Shown: piece after piece, positions 1 to 6,241 of the stretch
Numbering within the stretch: the first letter of the stretch is position 1
Layout: every line of letters starts with the position of its first letter
Source: an uncultured Bacilli bacterium
GTDB lineage: Bacteria; Bacillota_I; Bacilli_A; RF39; UBA660
DNA: 8,842 nucleotides
Assembly (NCBI GenBank): GCA_944358665.1
Contig: CALVRP010000077.1
Coordinates: forward strand, 1 to 8,842
Direction: 5' to 3'
Translations under genes and position numbers: made by a program
Notes under the pieces: model-generated
What the model saw: the letters and a program-made list of their open reading frames with translations, nothing else
What the model was told of the DNA's origin: nothing
The model's database searches: none

Positions 1-29
1 CTTTTTAGTGTATTATTTGTATTAGACAT
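1..29 (-). CDS. 5' end of a leftward gene, product unknown (partial)
   Basis: On the minus strand an ATG at 29-27 opens a frame reading M-S-N-T-N-N-T-L-K before the window ends. It is preceded by AGAAAGGA (45-38) with 8 bases between, a good Shine-Dalgarno match. Further upstream is a well-formed promoter (63-91, minus strand). The polar, Asn/Thr-rich start says nothing about function. The start call rests on the combination of promoter, ribosome binding site and ATG in the right order and spacing; only nine codons are visible, so the reading frame itself cannot be tested further here. Confidence 0.6.
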
Positions 30-62
30 ATGAATTTTCCTTTCTGTTTGTTGCGAATAGAT

Positions 63-91
63 ATTATAGATTATTCATGTGTCTTTTTCAA
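63..91 (-). promoter_or_regulatory. Sigma-A-type promoter for the leftward partial gene
   Basis: On the minus strand TTGAAA (91-86) and a perfect TATAAT (68-63) are separated by 17 bases. It sits about 18 bases upstream of the AGAAAGGA ribosome binding site of the gene starting at 29. The -10 box is flanked by short inverted arms GAATA (55-59) and TATTC (72-76), which could be a regulator site but are short enough to be chance in AT-rich DNA. Confidence 0.7.
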
Positions 92-109
92 TGCACTTTT
101 GTTGCACTT
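91..109. repeat. Short direct repeat between divergent promoters
   Basis: ATGCACTT (91-98) and TTGCACTT (102-109) form a direct repeat whose starts are 11 bases apart, about one helical turn. The first copy abuts the -35 box of the leftward promoter and the pair lies 30 bases upstream of the rightward -35 box. The spacing would suit tandem binding of a regulator on one DNA face. There is no independent support, and no known operator is recognised. Confidence 0.35.
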
Positions 110-138
110 CAAATTTAAATTAACAAAAAGAATTTTAA

Positions 139-168
139 TTGACAAAGTTTTAAAAAATGATGTATAAT
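139..168 (+). promoter_or_regulatory. Sigma-A-type promoter of the surface-protein operon
   Basis: A perfect TTGACA (139-144) and a perfect TATAAT (163-168) are separated by 18 bases, with TG directly before the -10 box. The spacer is one base longer than optimal. Transcription would begin near 175, giving a leader of about 50 bases before the TTG start at 226. No other convincing promoter or terminator is seen before 3225, so this promoter probably serves all three downstream genes. Confidence 0.8.
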
Positions 169-211
169 TATGTATATAATAGATAAGTACAATGGTAGGT
201 ATATATTATTT

Positions 212-218
212 GAGGAGG
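212..218 (+). promoter_or_regulatory. Strong ribosome binding site fixing a TTG start
   Basis: GAGGAGG lies 7 bases before the TTG at 226. It is the strongest Shine-Dalgarno sequence in this part of the window. It decides the start codon of the first surface gene, because no ATG in that frame occurs before the membrane segment has passed. Confidence 0.75.
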
Positions 219-225
219 AATTGAT

Positions 226-645
226 TTGACTAAGGATAACAAAACAAAACATGAGAAAAAAAATGACCGAGTAATTTTTATTATAATTGGCACTATTATT
301 TTGGTTATTTTAGGTATTTTTATTTATATGAATTTTTTTGCTAATGCCAATACAAAATCATTTACTATTCAAAATAATCAAATGGAGGATTTTACTATTT
401 CCGGTTTGAAATTTGAGCCTCAGACTGACGGCAATCAGATTAATATAACGATGTTAAATACTTTAGAGGAAAATCTTGATATTAAGTCAATTATTGTTAA
501 AATTAGGAACAAAGAAAAAATAAATGATGAAATTGAACTAGAATATAATCAAGTGTTATTAGCTGGTAATAAAACCAATTTTTCCTTAGGCTATCAGATT
601 GAAAGTATTGACAAAATCTCTTTTGAGGTTATCTTTAATGATTAG
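226..645 (+). CDS. Small membrane-anchored protein with FxLYD-like outer domain
   Basis: The protein has 139 residues and starts at TTG, supported by GAGGAGG 7 bases upstream. Residues 1-15 are polar and basic, residues about 16-38 form one hydrophobic segment, and residues 46-139 are predicted to lie outside the cell. No lipobox or signal-peptidase site is evident, so it is probably anchored by the uncleaved helix. The outer part has alternating hydrophobic and polar residues with N-I-T-M-L-N-T near 73-79, as expected of a small beta-sandwich of the FxLYD type; that family assignment is inference from pattern, not a confirmed match. It is first in an operon with the pilin-like gene 47 bases downstream. 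The partial protein at 8563 has the same architecture and a similar domain start, so the two may be paralogues. Function is unknown; a role in envelope or pilus assembly is a guess from position. Confidence 0.8.
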   Translation: MTKDNKTKHEKKNDRVIFIIIGTIILVILGIFIYMNFFANANTKSFTIQNNQMEDFTISGLKFEPQTDGNQINITMLNTLEENLDIKSIIVKIRNKEKINDEIELEYNQVLLAGNKTNFSLGYQIESIDKISFEVIFND

Positions 646-682
646 AAATATAAAAATAGATTAAAAAAACAGAATTAGAAAT

Positions 683-688
683 GGTGAT
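683..688 (+). promoter_or_regulatory. GGTGAT ribosome binding site deciding the pilin start
   Basis: GGTGAT matches the part of the anti-Shine-Dalgarno complement that follows AGGAG, and it ends 4 bases before the GTG at 693, which is the correct register. The in-frame ATG at 681 has no comparable site upstream (the preceding bases read ACAGAATTAGAA). This favours GTG 693, which also yields the typical prepilin leader M-K-K-N-N-K-G. Confidence 0.6.
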
Positions 689-692
689 GGGT

Positions 693-2426
693 GTGAAAAA
701 GAATAATAAAGGATTTACTTTAATAGAACTTCTAGCGGTAATTGTTATATTAGCGGCTATTATGTTAATAATTATTCCTTTGGTGACTAATAATGTAAGA
801 GAGGGTTCAGAGGCTGCGGTGATGCAAAATGAAGAAAGCATAGAAATGGCTGCTGAAAACTGGGCTAGCGACAATAAAAACTATCTCCCTGAGAAAGGAA
901 ATTCAATTTGTATTAGTGTTGGACTTTTGGTGCAAGAAGGGTATTTAGATAATAATGTACCAGATGAATATGCCAATGGCAGTGTTGTTATAGCTAATAA
1001 TGAAGGTGTATATTATTATAATTTCCAAGAAATACCATGTGATGAGGGTATTGGGCTAGATAGAAAGATAACTTTTGATTTTGAAACAAATAATAAAGGT
1101 GGCGGACAGCAATATGCCTATTATTTACCGGGTGATTCAGTAACTTTGATAGAAGGAAAAAATAAAAGGGGATATGATTTTGTTGGTTGGAATACAAATC
1201 CAAATGCTCATAGTAGTTTTGAAGAATATACGATGCCGACTAGTGATGTAACATTATATGCGATTTATAAAAAAGATTTAGATATTGACTTTATTGTTCA
1301 AAAACACCAAGATACAGTAATTGCGAAAGCTGATAAAGATAAAGCTAGCTGTACTATGTATAACAACGAAAAGAATTGTACTATAACGGCACCAACCTTA
1401 ACTAGTGTGGCCGGAACTAATATGCTTGGTTGGAACACCGATAAAGATGCTAAAGTAGCTACTGTTAAAAGTGGCGCTAACATTAATGTTAGTAATGATG
1501 ATCCATATTATTCAATTGTTGATGTGTTAGATAAAACCGCCCCAGACTGTAATTTGAGTATTATTTCTGGTACTAAGGGTGAAAATGATTGGTATAATAG
1601 TAATGTAACTATTAGAATGACAAGCAGTGATAGTGGTGGTAGTAATTTAACGGATTATGGAATCACAACTTCTTCTACGGCAACATATAATTCTAGTGCT
1701 AGTGTAATCCATAGTGCTGATGGGAAGGATATAACATATTATGGATATGTAAAAGATGGGGTAGGTAATACAAATAAATGTTCCGTTTCCTTCAAGAAAG
1801 ATTCAACCAGTCCAACAATTACCTCAGTAACTAACTCTAGTGGCGGAAATCAAACCGGTAGTAATGTTACTATAAGTGCGAAAGCTAGTGATGCTACTTC
1901 TGAAATGAACCGAATTAGTTACAGATATAGTACAACCGGAACGGAATACAATGACTGGTCTCAAAAGACGGCTACTGAAGTCAAAGGTACATGGACAGCA
2001 GAACAAAATAGAACAGTATACATTTATGCTTATGATAATGCTGGTAATAGTACATATAAAAGTGCTGGTAAAGTTCATATTGTAAAAGACTCTAATTTTA
2101 GGTTATATGCAAATAGAGATTGTAGTGGTGACTGTAATGTGCCAGGAACAAATTATTGGAATGATAGATTATGGCGTTTCTGGTGGTCCGGGGCTAATAC
2201 TGGTATAAATCGTGGTTCATTTTCGTTAAAGTATTCTACACCATATATTACTAATTATTGTACTTGGAATAATGGTAATCTTCCATTTGGCAGTAGAAGT
2301 CGCTGTGGTTATGTCAAATTTAACTCGAATAATATATATTTTTCTAGATCATTTGCCCAGTCAAGTATTGTTGTTAGATTGTGTACTAACGGCGGGGTAT
2401 GTAAATCAGTAACAGTAAGAAATTAA
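693..2426 (+). CDS. Type IV pilin-like modular surface protein
   Basis: With the GTG start at 693 the protein has 577 residues; ATG starts at 681 or 687 would add two to four residues. Residues 1-10 read MKKNNKGFTL, a class-A prepilin leader: cleavage is expected between G7 and F8, followed by the conserved E at +5 and a hydrophobic helix to about 31. After a pilin-like helical stretch come an InlB B-repeat (Flg_new, Listeria-Bacteroides type) at about 125-194, with V-G-W-N-T and T-L-Y-A-I-Y, a degenerate second copy at about 195-276 with L-G-W-N-T, and two Ig-like modules starting at D-K-T-A-P (about 280) and D-S-T-S-P (about 370), each ending near a Y-x-x-D-x-x-G-N-x motif. The last 110 residues are rich in Trp, Tyr and Cys and match nothing I recognise. 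Typical pilins have 150-200 residues, so this is more like a tip adhesin or minor pilin carrying extra domains. No assembly genes are nearby. Prepilin identity is secure; the adhesin role is inferred. Confidence 0.85.
   Translation: MKKNNKGFTLIELLAVIVILAAIMLIIIPLVTNNVREGSEAAVMQNEESIEMAAENWASDNKNYLPEKGNSICISVGLLVQEGYLDNNVPDEYANGSVVIANNEGVYYYNFQEIPCDEGIGLDRKITFDFETNNKGGGQQYAYYLPGDSVTLIEGKNKRGYDFVGWNTNPNAHSSFEEYTMPTSDVTLYAIYKKDLDIDFIVQKHQDTVIAKADKDKASCTMYNNEKNCTITAPTLTSVAGTNMLGWNTDKDAKVATVKSGANINVSNDDPYYSIVDVLDKTAPDCNLSIISGTKGENDWYNSNVTIRMTSSDSGGSNLTDYGITTSSTATYNSSASVIHSADGKDITYYGYVKDGVGNTNKCSVSFKKDSTSPTITSVTNSSGGNQTGSNVTISAKASDATSEMNRISYRYSTTGTEYNDWSQKTATEVKGTWTAEQNRTVYIYAYDNAGNSTYKSAGKVHIVKDSNFRLYANRDCSGDCNVPGTNYWNDRLWRFWWSGANTGINRGSFSLKYSTPYITNYCTWNNGNLPFGSRSRCGYVKFNSNNIYFSRSFAQSSIVVRLCTNGGVCKSVTVRN
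1065..1520 (+). repeat. Two InlB B-type (Flg_new) repeats within the pilin-like protein
   Basis: The first unit (about 1065-1274) has the full pattern: a beta-strand with K-I-T-F-D-F, Y-x-L-P-G-D, then G-Y-D-F-V-G-W-N-T and a closing T-L-Y-A-I-Y. The second (about 1275-1520) keeps I-D-F-I, G-x-N-M-L-G-W-N-T-D and a closing Y-Y-S-I-V but has diverged and gained two cysteines ten codons apart. Such repeats form small ubiquitin-like stalk modules in Gram-positive surface proteins. Boundaries are approximate. Confidence 0.7.
1530..2090 (+). repeat. Two Ig-like modules within the pilin-like protein
   Basis: Two consecutive segments of roughly 90 residues start with D-K-T-A-P-D and D-S-T-S-P-T. 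They share an N-V-T-I strand, and toward their ends Y-G-Y-V-K-D-G-V-G-N and Y-I-Y-A-Y-D-N-A-G-N. This is the pattern of bacterial Ig-like/Ig-fold stalk repeats that often follow InlB B-repeats. The first module has a cysteine near each end, which could form an intradomain disulfide; the second has none. Confidence 0.65.
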
Positions 2427-2439
2427 AAGGAGAAAACTT

Positions 2440-3225
2440 ATGAATAAGATTTTAAAAATAATTATACCGATTATTGTGATTTTACTTTGTGTTGTGATAT
2501 TTATTATTTTTAATAATGATAATGAAAAAGCGGAAGAAAATACTATTAATAGTGCAGGCGAGGCCGAAGAATATGTTAAAAAATTAAATCAAGCACTTAT
2601 TGAAGGTGGAACAAAAGAAGAATTAATGACTTTATTTGGAAACAAAAACTTTTTTGATGAGGACATTATGACAGGTAAAGATTCATTTTTACGCACCACA
2701 CCAGAAAGTGAAATAATTAAAAATTATAGTTTGGATAATTATGTTAATGTTGCTTCTGAATTAGCAGATAATTTAGAAAATAAAATAAAAGATAATTTTG
2801 AATATAATATTGAAAGTATTTCTGAAAGTAATGGTCGGTATGATTTGGTTATAACTTATAAAAGCTATTATTATTTACAATATTTTAACGATTTGACGAG
2901 TTTACAAATGGCACTTATTGATCGTGCTGGTATTAATTTAGAAGAAGAAACAGATGAAAACAAAATAGTTGCTACAGCTTATATGGCTAAAATTAAGGCG
3001 GCTAGTATTATTGACAAATATTTAGATACTTATGTTAACAATGATGAAATTAATACCGTTACTCTTTCCTTGGCTAAAGGGAAAATTGGAAATAGTTCAG
3101 ATAGTTTAGAATCGTATTTAATGAATATACTTGGTTATGCTTATCAAAATGAACTAGCAAATAGTCTTAACGAGAGAGTTAGTCAGTATTTAGCTGAAGC
3201 TGGTAATAATCCATTTGAAATATAA
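2440..3225 (+). CDS. Membrane-anchored exported protein, function unknown
   Basis: The protein has 261 residues and starts at ATG with AGGAG 7 bases upstream, only 13 bases after the pilin-like gene, so the two are almost certainly cotranscribed. Residues 1-3 are short and basic-leaning, residues 5-25 are one strongly hydrophobic helix, and the rest is hydrophilic, acidic and mainly helical in appearance, with segments such as residues 42-60 and the last 50 residues likely to form helices. The sole cysteine (C17) lies inside the helix without a lipobox, so this is not a lipoprotein. Residues about 118-150, around E-Y-N-I-E-S-I-S-E and Y-D-L-V-I-T-Y-K-S-Y, look beta-rich. I do not recognise a family. 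Position suggests it helps the pilin-like protein or shares its regulation. It is the last gene before a terminator. Confidence 0.75.
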   Translation: MNKILKIIIPIIVILLCVVIFIIFNNDNEKAEENTINSAGEAEEYVKKLNQALIEGGTKEELMTLFGNKNFFDEDIMTGKDSFLRTTPESEIIKNYSLDNYVNVASELADNLENKIKDNFEYNIESISESNGRYDLVITYKSYYYLQYFNDLTSLQMALIDRAGINLEEETDENKIVATAYMAKIKAASIIDKYLDTYVNNDEINTVTLSLAKGKIGNSSDSLESYLMNILGYAYQNELANSLNERVSQYLAEAGNNPFEI

Positions 3226-3353
3226 CATGAATGATATATAAATGCATATAATAATATGTAGTGTGTGCTAAGAAATGTACTCTAACTTATTTATATAGCT
3301 CATTTAGAATTATTTAAATGTCTAGTGATTAAAATATTTAATAACAAAATTAT

Positions 3354-3410
3354 AAAAGATTAAACTATAAACTATTTAATGTTTGAAATTTAGTTCATGT
3401 TTAATCTTTT
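3354..3410. terminator. Bidirectional intrinsic terminator between convergent genes
   Basis: AAAAGATTAAAC (3354-3365) and GTTTAATCTTTT (3399-3410) form a perfect 12-bp inverted repeat around a 33-base loop. Within the loop AACTA (3370-3374) can pair with TAGTT (3391-3395), extending the rod. Runs of A on one side and T on the other give a U-tract in either direction. The right arm touches the RNase J stop codon (minus-strand TAA at 3412-3410), and the last rightward stop is at 3225. The stem is AT-rich, so strength is uncertain. The rest of the 184-base gap (3226-3409) shows no gene. Confidence 0.7.
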
Positions 3411-5098
3411 TATTTGTTAGCAACTTTATTTTCTTTTTTAACATCCATTATTACTGGTAAAATAATTGGTTTCCTTCCAGTTTGACTATTTATATAATTA
3501 GAAAGTGCATTAATAATTTCATTCTTTACATCTGAATAATTAATGCCAGTTTTTATAACTTTGTTAATTGCATCTTTACTAATATATTCTAGTTTTTTAA
3601 GTAAATCAATATTTTCGTTAACTTGAACAAAACCTCTTGTAATAATGTTTGGTAAAGTTAATAATTTTTTAGCTTTTAAATCAATATTGGCAATAACGAC
3701 AACAATACCATCATTGGCCATAATTTTACGGTCCCGCATAACAGCATTGCTGACATCTCCAATACGATTACCATCGACATAAATATCATCGGCAACAATA
3801 TGTCCTGCTTTAGAGACTACACCATCTTTTATAGCTAAAACATCACCATTTTCTAAAACAAAAGTATTTTCTTTTGGAATATCACATAGTGTTGCAAGGT
3901 CTGCATGATGTTTAAGCATTCTATATTCACCGTGGAATGGCATAAAGTATTTTGGTTTAATTAGTCTAAGCATTAATTTAAGTTCTTCTTCATTACCATG
4001 CCCACTAGTATGAATATCTTCTAATGAAGAATTTGTATATACAGTAACGCCTTTTAAATATAAACGATTTATTGTTCTTGAAATACTTATTGCGTTACCA
4101 GGAATTGCTGATGATGAAAAGACTACAATATCATCAGATTTTAATTTGATATGTCTAAATGTTCCATTAGCTATACGACTCAAAGCAGCTAATGGTTCTC
4201 CTTGGCTTCCGGTACATAAGAAACAAATTTGATTATCTGGAAGTCTTTTAGCTTCATCTGGGCTAACAAAGATACTACGGTGTTTAATATAACCACCTTC
4301 AATAGATATTTCAATGTTATTTTCCATACTACGACCAAATACACAAATTTTACGATTATGTCTTTTGCAAGTGTCAACAATATGTTTAAGTCTATAAATA
4401 TTAGAAGCAAATGTTGCGATAATAATACGACTATCATGTTTGTTAAATAATTCTTCTAATGTTTCGTCAACTTTTGATTCACTATTACTAAAACCACTGT
4501 TTAAAGCATTTGTACTGTCACTTAAAAGTAAAGTGACACCTTCCTCACCAATCGCTGCCATTTTATGAATGTTTGACATTGGCCCGATAGGGGTTAAATC
4601 AAATTTAAAATCTCCAGTAGTCACCACAATTCCGTTAGGGGTGCGAATACACATTCCATGTGAATCAGGAATAGAGTGGGTTGTTCTAAAAAATTCCACA
4701 CTTAAATGTTTAAATTTATATTTATTTTTTTCCGTATAAACAAATAAATTATTATATTTAATTCCCCGATCCTCTAATTTTTTCTTAATTAAACCAACAG
4801 CTTGATTCGGTGCATATATAGCCGGAATATTAACTGTTTGTAATAAATAAGGAATACCACCAATGTGGTCTTCGTGTCCGTGTGTAATAAAAAGTCCTTT
4901 TATTTTATTTTCGTTCTGTTTTAAAAAAGAAAAATCTGGAAGTACATAGTCAATTCCCATTAAATCATCGCCTGGGAAAATCACACCCGCATCAGTAATA
5001 ACAATTTCATCATCATGCATTACTATGTACATATTTTTGCCGACTTCACCAAGGCCACCTAAGGCCATAACGTAAGTTTCGTCTTTTTTAAAATTCAT
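3410..5098 (-). CDS. rnjA: Ribonuclease J
   Basis: RNase J is a cytoplasmic zinc-dependent 5'-3' exoribonuclease and endoribonuclease central to mRNA turnover and rRNA 5' maturation in Firmicutes. The 562-residue protein matches the usual length of about 555. The metallo-beta-lactamase part shows T-H-G-H-E-D-H-I-G-G at 72-81, T-H-S-I-P-D-S-H at 140-147 with H141, and T-G-D-F at 161-164. The beta-CASP part shows L-S-D-S-T-N at 192-197, T-G-S-Q-G-E-P at 296-302, H-T-S-G-H-G at 363-368 and F-H-G-E at 388-391. All metal ligands are present, as in B. subtilis J1; J2 has a degraded H-x-H-x-D-H motif, so rnjA is the better name. The C-terminal domain (about 450-562) is complete. The ATG has AAAGGAG 5 bases upstream and its own promoter. 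It is monocistronic in this window and converges on the surface operon. Confidence 0.95.
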   Translation of the reverse strand: MNFKKDETYVMALGGLGEVGKNMYIVMHDDEIVITDAGVIFPGDDLMGIDYVLPDFSFLKQNENKIKGLFITHGHEDHIGGIPYLLQTVNIPAIYAPNQAVGLIKKKLEDRGIKYNNLFVYTEKNKYKFKHLSVEFFRTTHSIPDSHGMCIRTPNGIVVTTGDFKFDLTPIGPMSNIHKMAAIGEEGVTLLLSDSTNALNSGFSNSESKVDETLEELFNKHDSRIIIATFASNIYRLKHIVDTCKRHNRKICVFGRSMENNIEISIEGGYIKHRSIFVSPDEAKRLPDNQICFLCTGSQGEPLAALSRIANGTFRHIKLKSDDIVVFSSSAIPGNAISISRTINRLYLKGVTVYTNSSLEDIHTSGHGNEEELKLMLRLIKPKYFMPFHGEYRMLKHHADLATLCDIPKENTFVLENGDVLAIKDGVVSKAGHIVADDIYVDGNRIGDVSNAVMRDRKIMANDGIVVVIANIDLKAKKLLTLPNIITRGFVQVNENIDLLKKLEYISKDAINKVIKTGINYSDVKNEIINALSNYINSQTGRKPIILPVIMDVKKENKVANK

Positions 5099-5136
5099 AT
5101 AAACTCCTTTCTTTAAAGATAAAAACTGACTATTAC

Positions 5137-5165
5137 ATTATATACTTTTTTTTACATTTTGACAA
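5137..5165 (-). promoter_or_regulatory. Sigma-A-type promoter of rnjA
   Basis: On the minus strand TTGTCA (5165-5160) and a perfect TATAAT (5142-5137) are 17 bases apart, with an A-rich spacer. Transcription would begin near 5130, giving a leader of about 32 bases that contains the AGAAAGGAG ribosome binding site (5112-5104). The leader is too short for a riboswitch. Confidence 0.75.
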
Positions 5166-5189
5166 GTTCACCAGCCGTTTAAAAGATAA

Positions 5190-5201
5190 TTTACATGTAA
5201 A
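5190..5201. promoter_or_regulatory. 12-bp palindrome between divergent rnjA and ftsY promoters
   Basis: TTTACATGTAAA is a perfect palindrome ending 3 bases before the ftsY -35 box and lying 24 bases upstream of the rnjA -35 box. The core TACATGTA resembles half-sites bound by BlaI/CopY-type repressors but lacks their central spacer, so no regulator is assigned. In DNA this AT-rich a 12-base palindrome can occur by chance. Confidence 0.35.
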
Positions 5202-5204
5202 AGC

Positions 5205-5233
5205 TTGATAAAAAAGAGCATTTAGTGTACAAT
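5205..5233 (+). promoter_or_regulatory. Sigma-A-type promoter of the ftsY operon
   Basis: TTGATA (5205-5210) and TACAAT (5228-5233) are separated by 17 bases, with TG directly before the -10 box. Each box has one mismatch to consensus. Transcription would begin near 5240, leaving a leader of about 18 bases before ATG 5258, just enough for the ribosome binding site. Confidence 0.7.
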
Positions 5234-5257
5234 TGTTATAGAAAATAGGTGAGGTTA

Positions 5258-6241
5258 ATGGGATTTTTTACAAAATTCAAAAACTTGATAAAAAAAGAAG
5301 AAAAAGAAGAAGTAGAATTATATGAAAAAGGACTTGAAAAAACAAGAAACAATGTTTTGTCCTCAATTATGAATTTAAATAAAAATCATAAAAAAGTTGA
5401 TGATGAATATTTTGATGAGCTTGAAGAAATCTTTATTATGGCTGATATTGGTGTTAATACGGTTATGAAAATTATTGATAGGTTGAAACAAAGAGTCAAA
5501 AAAGAAAATATTACTGACGCCAAAGATTTACAAGATATTATTGTTGATGAAATGTTTGTTATTTATGTTAACAATGATATTATTGTTAATAAAATTAATT
5601 ATAATGAAAATGGTCCAACTGTTATTTTGTTTGTTGGTGTCAATGGTGCTGGAAAAACAACAACTATTGGAAAAATAGCAAATAAATTGCAAAATGAAGG
5701 AAAAAAAGTATTATTAGTAGCTGGTGATACTTTTAGAGCTGGTGCTGCCCAGCAGTTAAATGAGTGGGCCGCTCGTAATGACTGCGATATTGTTTCTAAA
5801 GAAGGTGCTGATCCTGTTAGTGTAATGTACGATGGAGCTATTAAAGCTAAAGAAGAAGACTATGATGTATTATTAATTGACACCGCTGGAAGACTCCAAA
5901 ATAAAGTAAATTTAATGAAAGAGTTAGAAAAAATAAATAAAGTAATTGGTAAGTTGATAGAAGGCGCTCCACATGAAACTTTACTTGTTATTGATGCAAC
6001 AACTGGTCAAAATGGCATTAGCCAAGCAAAAAGCTTTAAAGAAATTACTAATATTACCGGAATAGTTTTAACTAAACTTGATGGTACCGCCAAAGGTGGT
6101 ATTGTTTTAGCGATTAAAGATAGTACTGGTATTCCAGTGAAATTCGTTGGTCTCGGAGAGCAGAAGGAAGATTTAAGAGTCTTTGATATTGAAAAGTATA
6201 TATATGGACTATTTAAAGATATGGAGGACGAAAATGAGTAA
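5258..6241 (+). CDS. ftsY: Signal recognition particle receptor FtsY
   Basis: FtsY is the membrane-associated GTPase that docks SRP-bound ribosomes to the Sec translocon through a GTP-dependent heterodimer with Ffh. The 327-residue protein has the short Gram-positive layout: a basic amphipathic start (M-G-F-F-T-K-F-K-N-L-I-K-K), a helical N domain to about 105, then the NG GTPase with G1 G-V-N-G-A-G-K-T-T at 127-135, D-T-F-R-A-G-A at 157-163, D-T-A-G-R at 208-212, T-K-L-D-G at 272-276 and G-L-G-E at 298-301. The long acidic A domain of enterobacterial FtsY is absent, as is normal here. ATG 5258 is preferred over in-frame GTG 5249, because AGGTGA (5247-5252) is then 5 bases upstream and GTG 5249 falls inside that site. 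It heads an operon and its last 8 bases overlap the next gene. Confidence 0.97.
   Translation: MGFFTKFKNLIKKEEKEEVELYEKGLEKTRNNVLSSIMNLNKNHKKVDDEYFDELEEIFIMADIGVNTVMKIIDRLKQRVKKENITDAKDLQDIIVDEMFVIYVNNDIIVNKINYNENGPTVILFVGVNGAGKTTTIGKIANKLQNEGKKVLLVAGDTFRAGAAQQLNEWAARNDCDIVSKEGADPVSVMYDGAIKAKEEDYDVLLIDTAGRLQNKVNLMKELEKINKVIGKLIEGAPHETLLVIDATTGQNGISQAKSFKEITNITGIVLTKLDGTAKGGIVLAIKDSTGIPVKFVGLGEQKEDLRVFDIEKYIYGLFKDMEDENE

Noticed and set aside
681..692. ATG at 681 as the start of the pilin-like gene
   Set aside because: It has no ribosome binding site, whereas GTG 693 has GGTGAT in good register and gives a normal prepilin leader. The four-codon difference does not alter the protein identity.
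635..874. Minus-strand open frame of 79 codons opposite the start of the pilin-like gene
   Set aside because: It mirrors the hydrophobic leader codons of a clear prepilin gene, has no ribosome binding site, and its composition is that of an antisense frame.
2440..2520. Possible lipobox at I-L-L-C (residues 14-17) in the 261-residue protein
   Set aside because: The residues before Cys are Leu-Leu, not the small residues needed for lipoprotein processing, and the Cys sits in the middle of the hydrophobic helix instead of at its end.
4189..4450. Open frames of 70-80 codons on both strands inside rnjA
   Set aside because: They lie wholly within a gene whose conserved motifs are intact across the same stretch, and they have no plausible translation start.
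5159..5190. Rightward TTGACA (5159-5164) with GATAAT (5185-5190) as an extra ftsY promoter
   Set aside because: The spacing is 20 bases, too long for a good promoter. The TTGACA overlaps the opposite-strand rnjA -35 box, and a better-spaced promoter lies at 5205-5233.
6183..6233. 17-codon N-terminal extension of the small membrane protein
   Set aside because: It lies entirely within ftsY in another frame; GGAGG at 6223-6227 points to ATG 6234.
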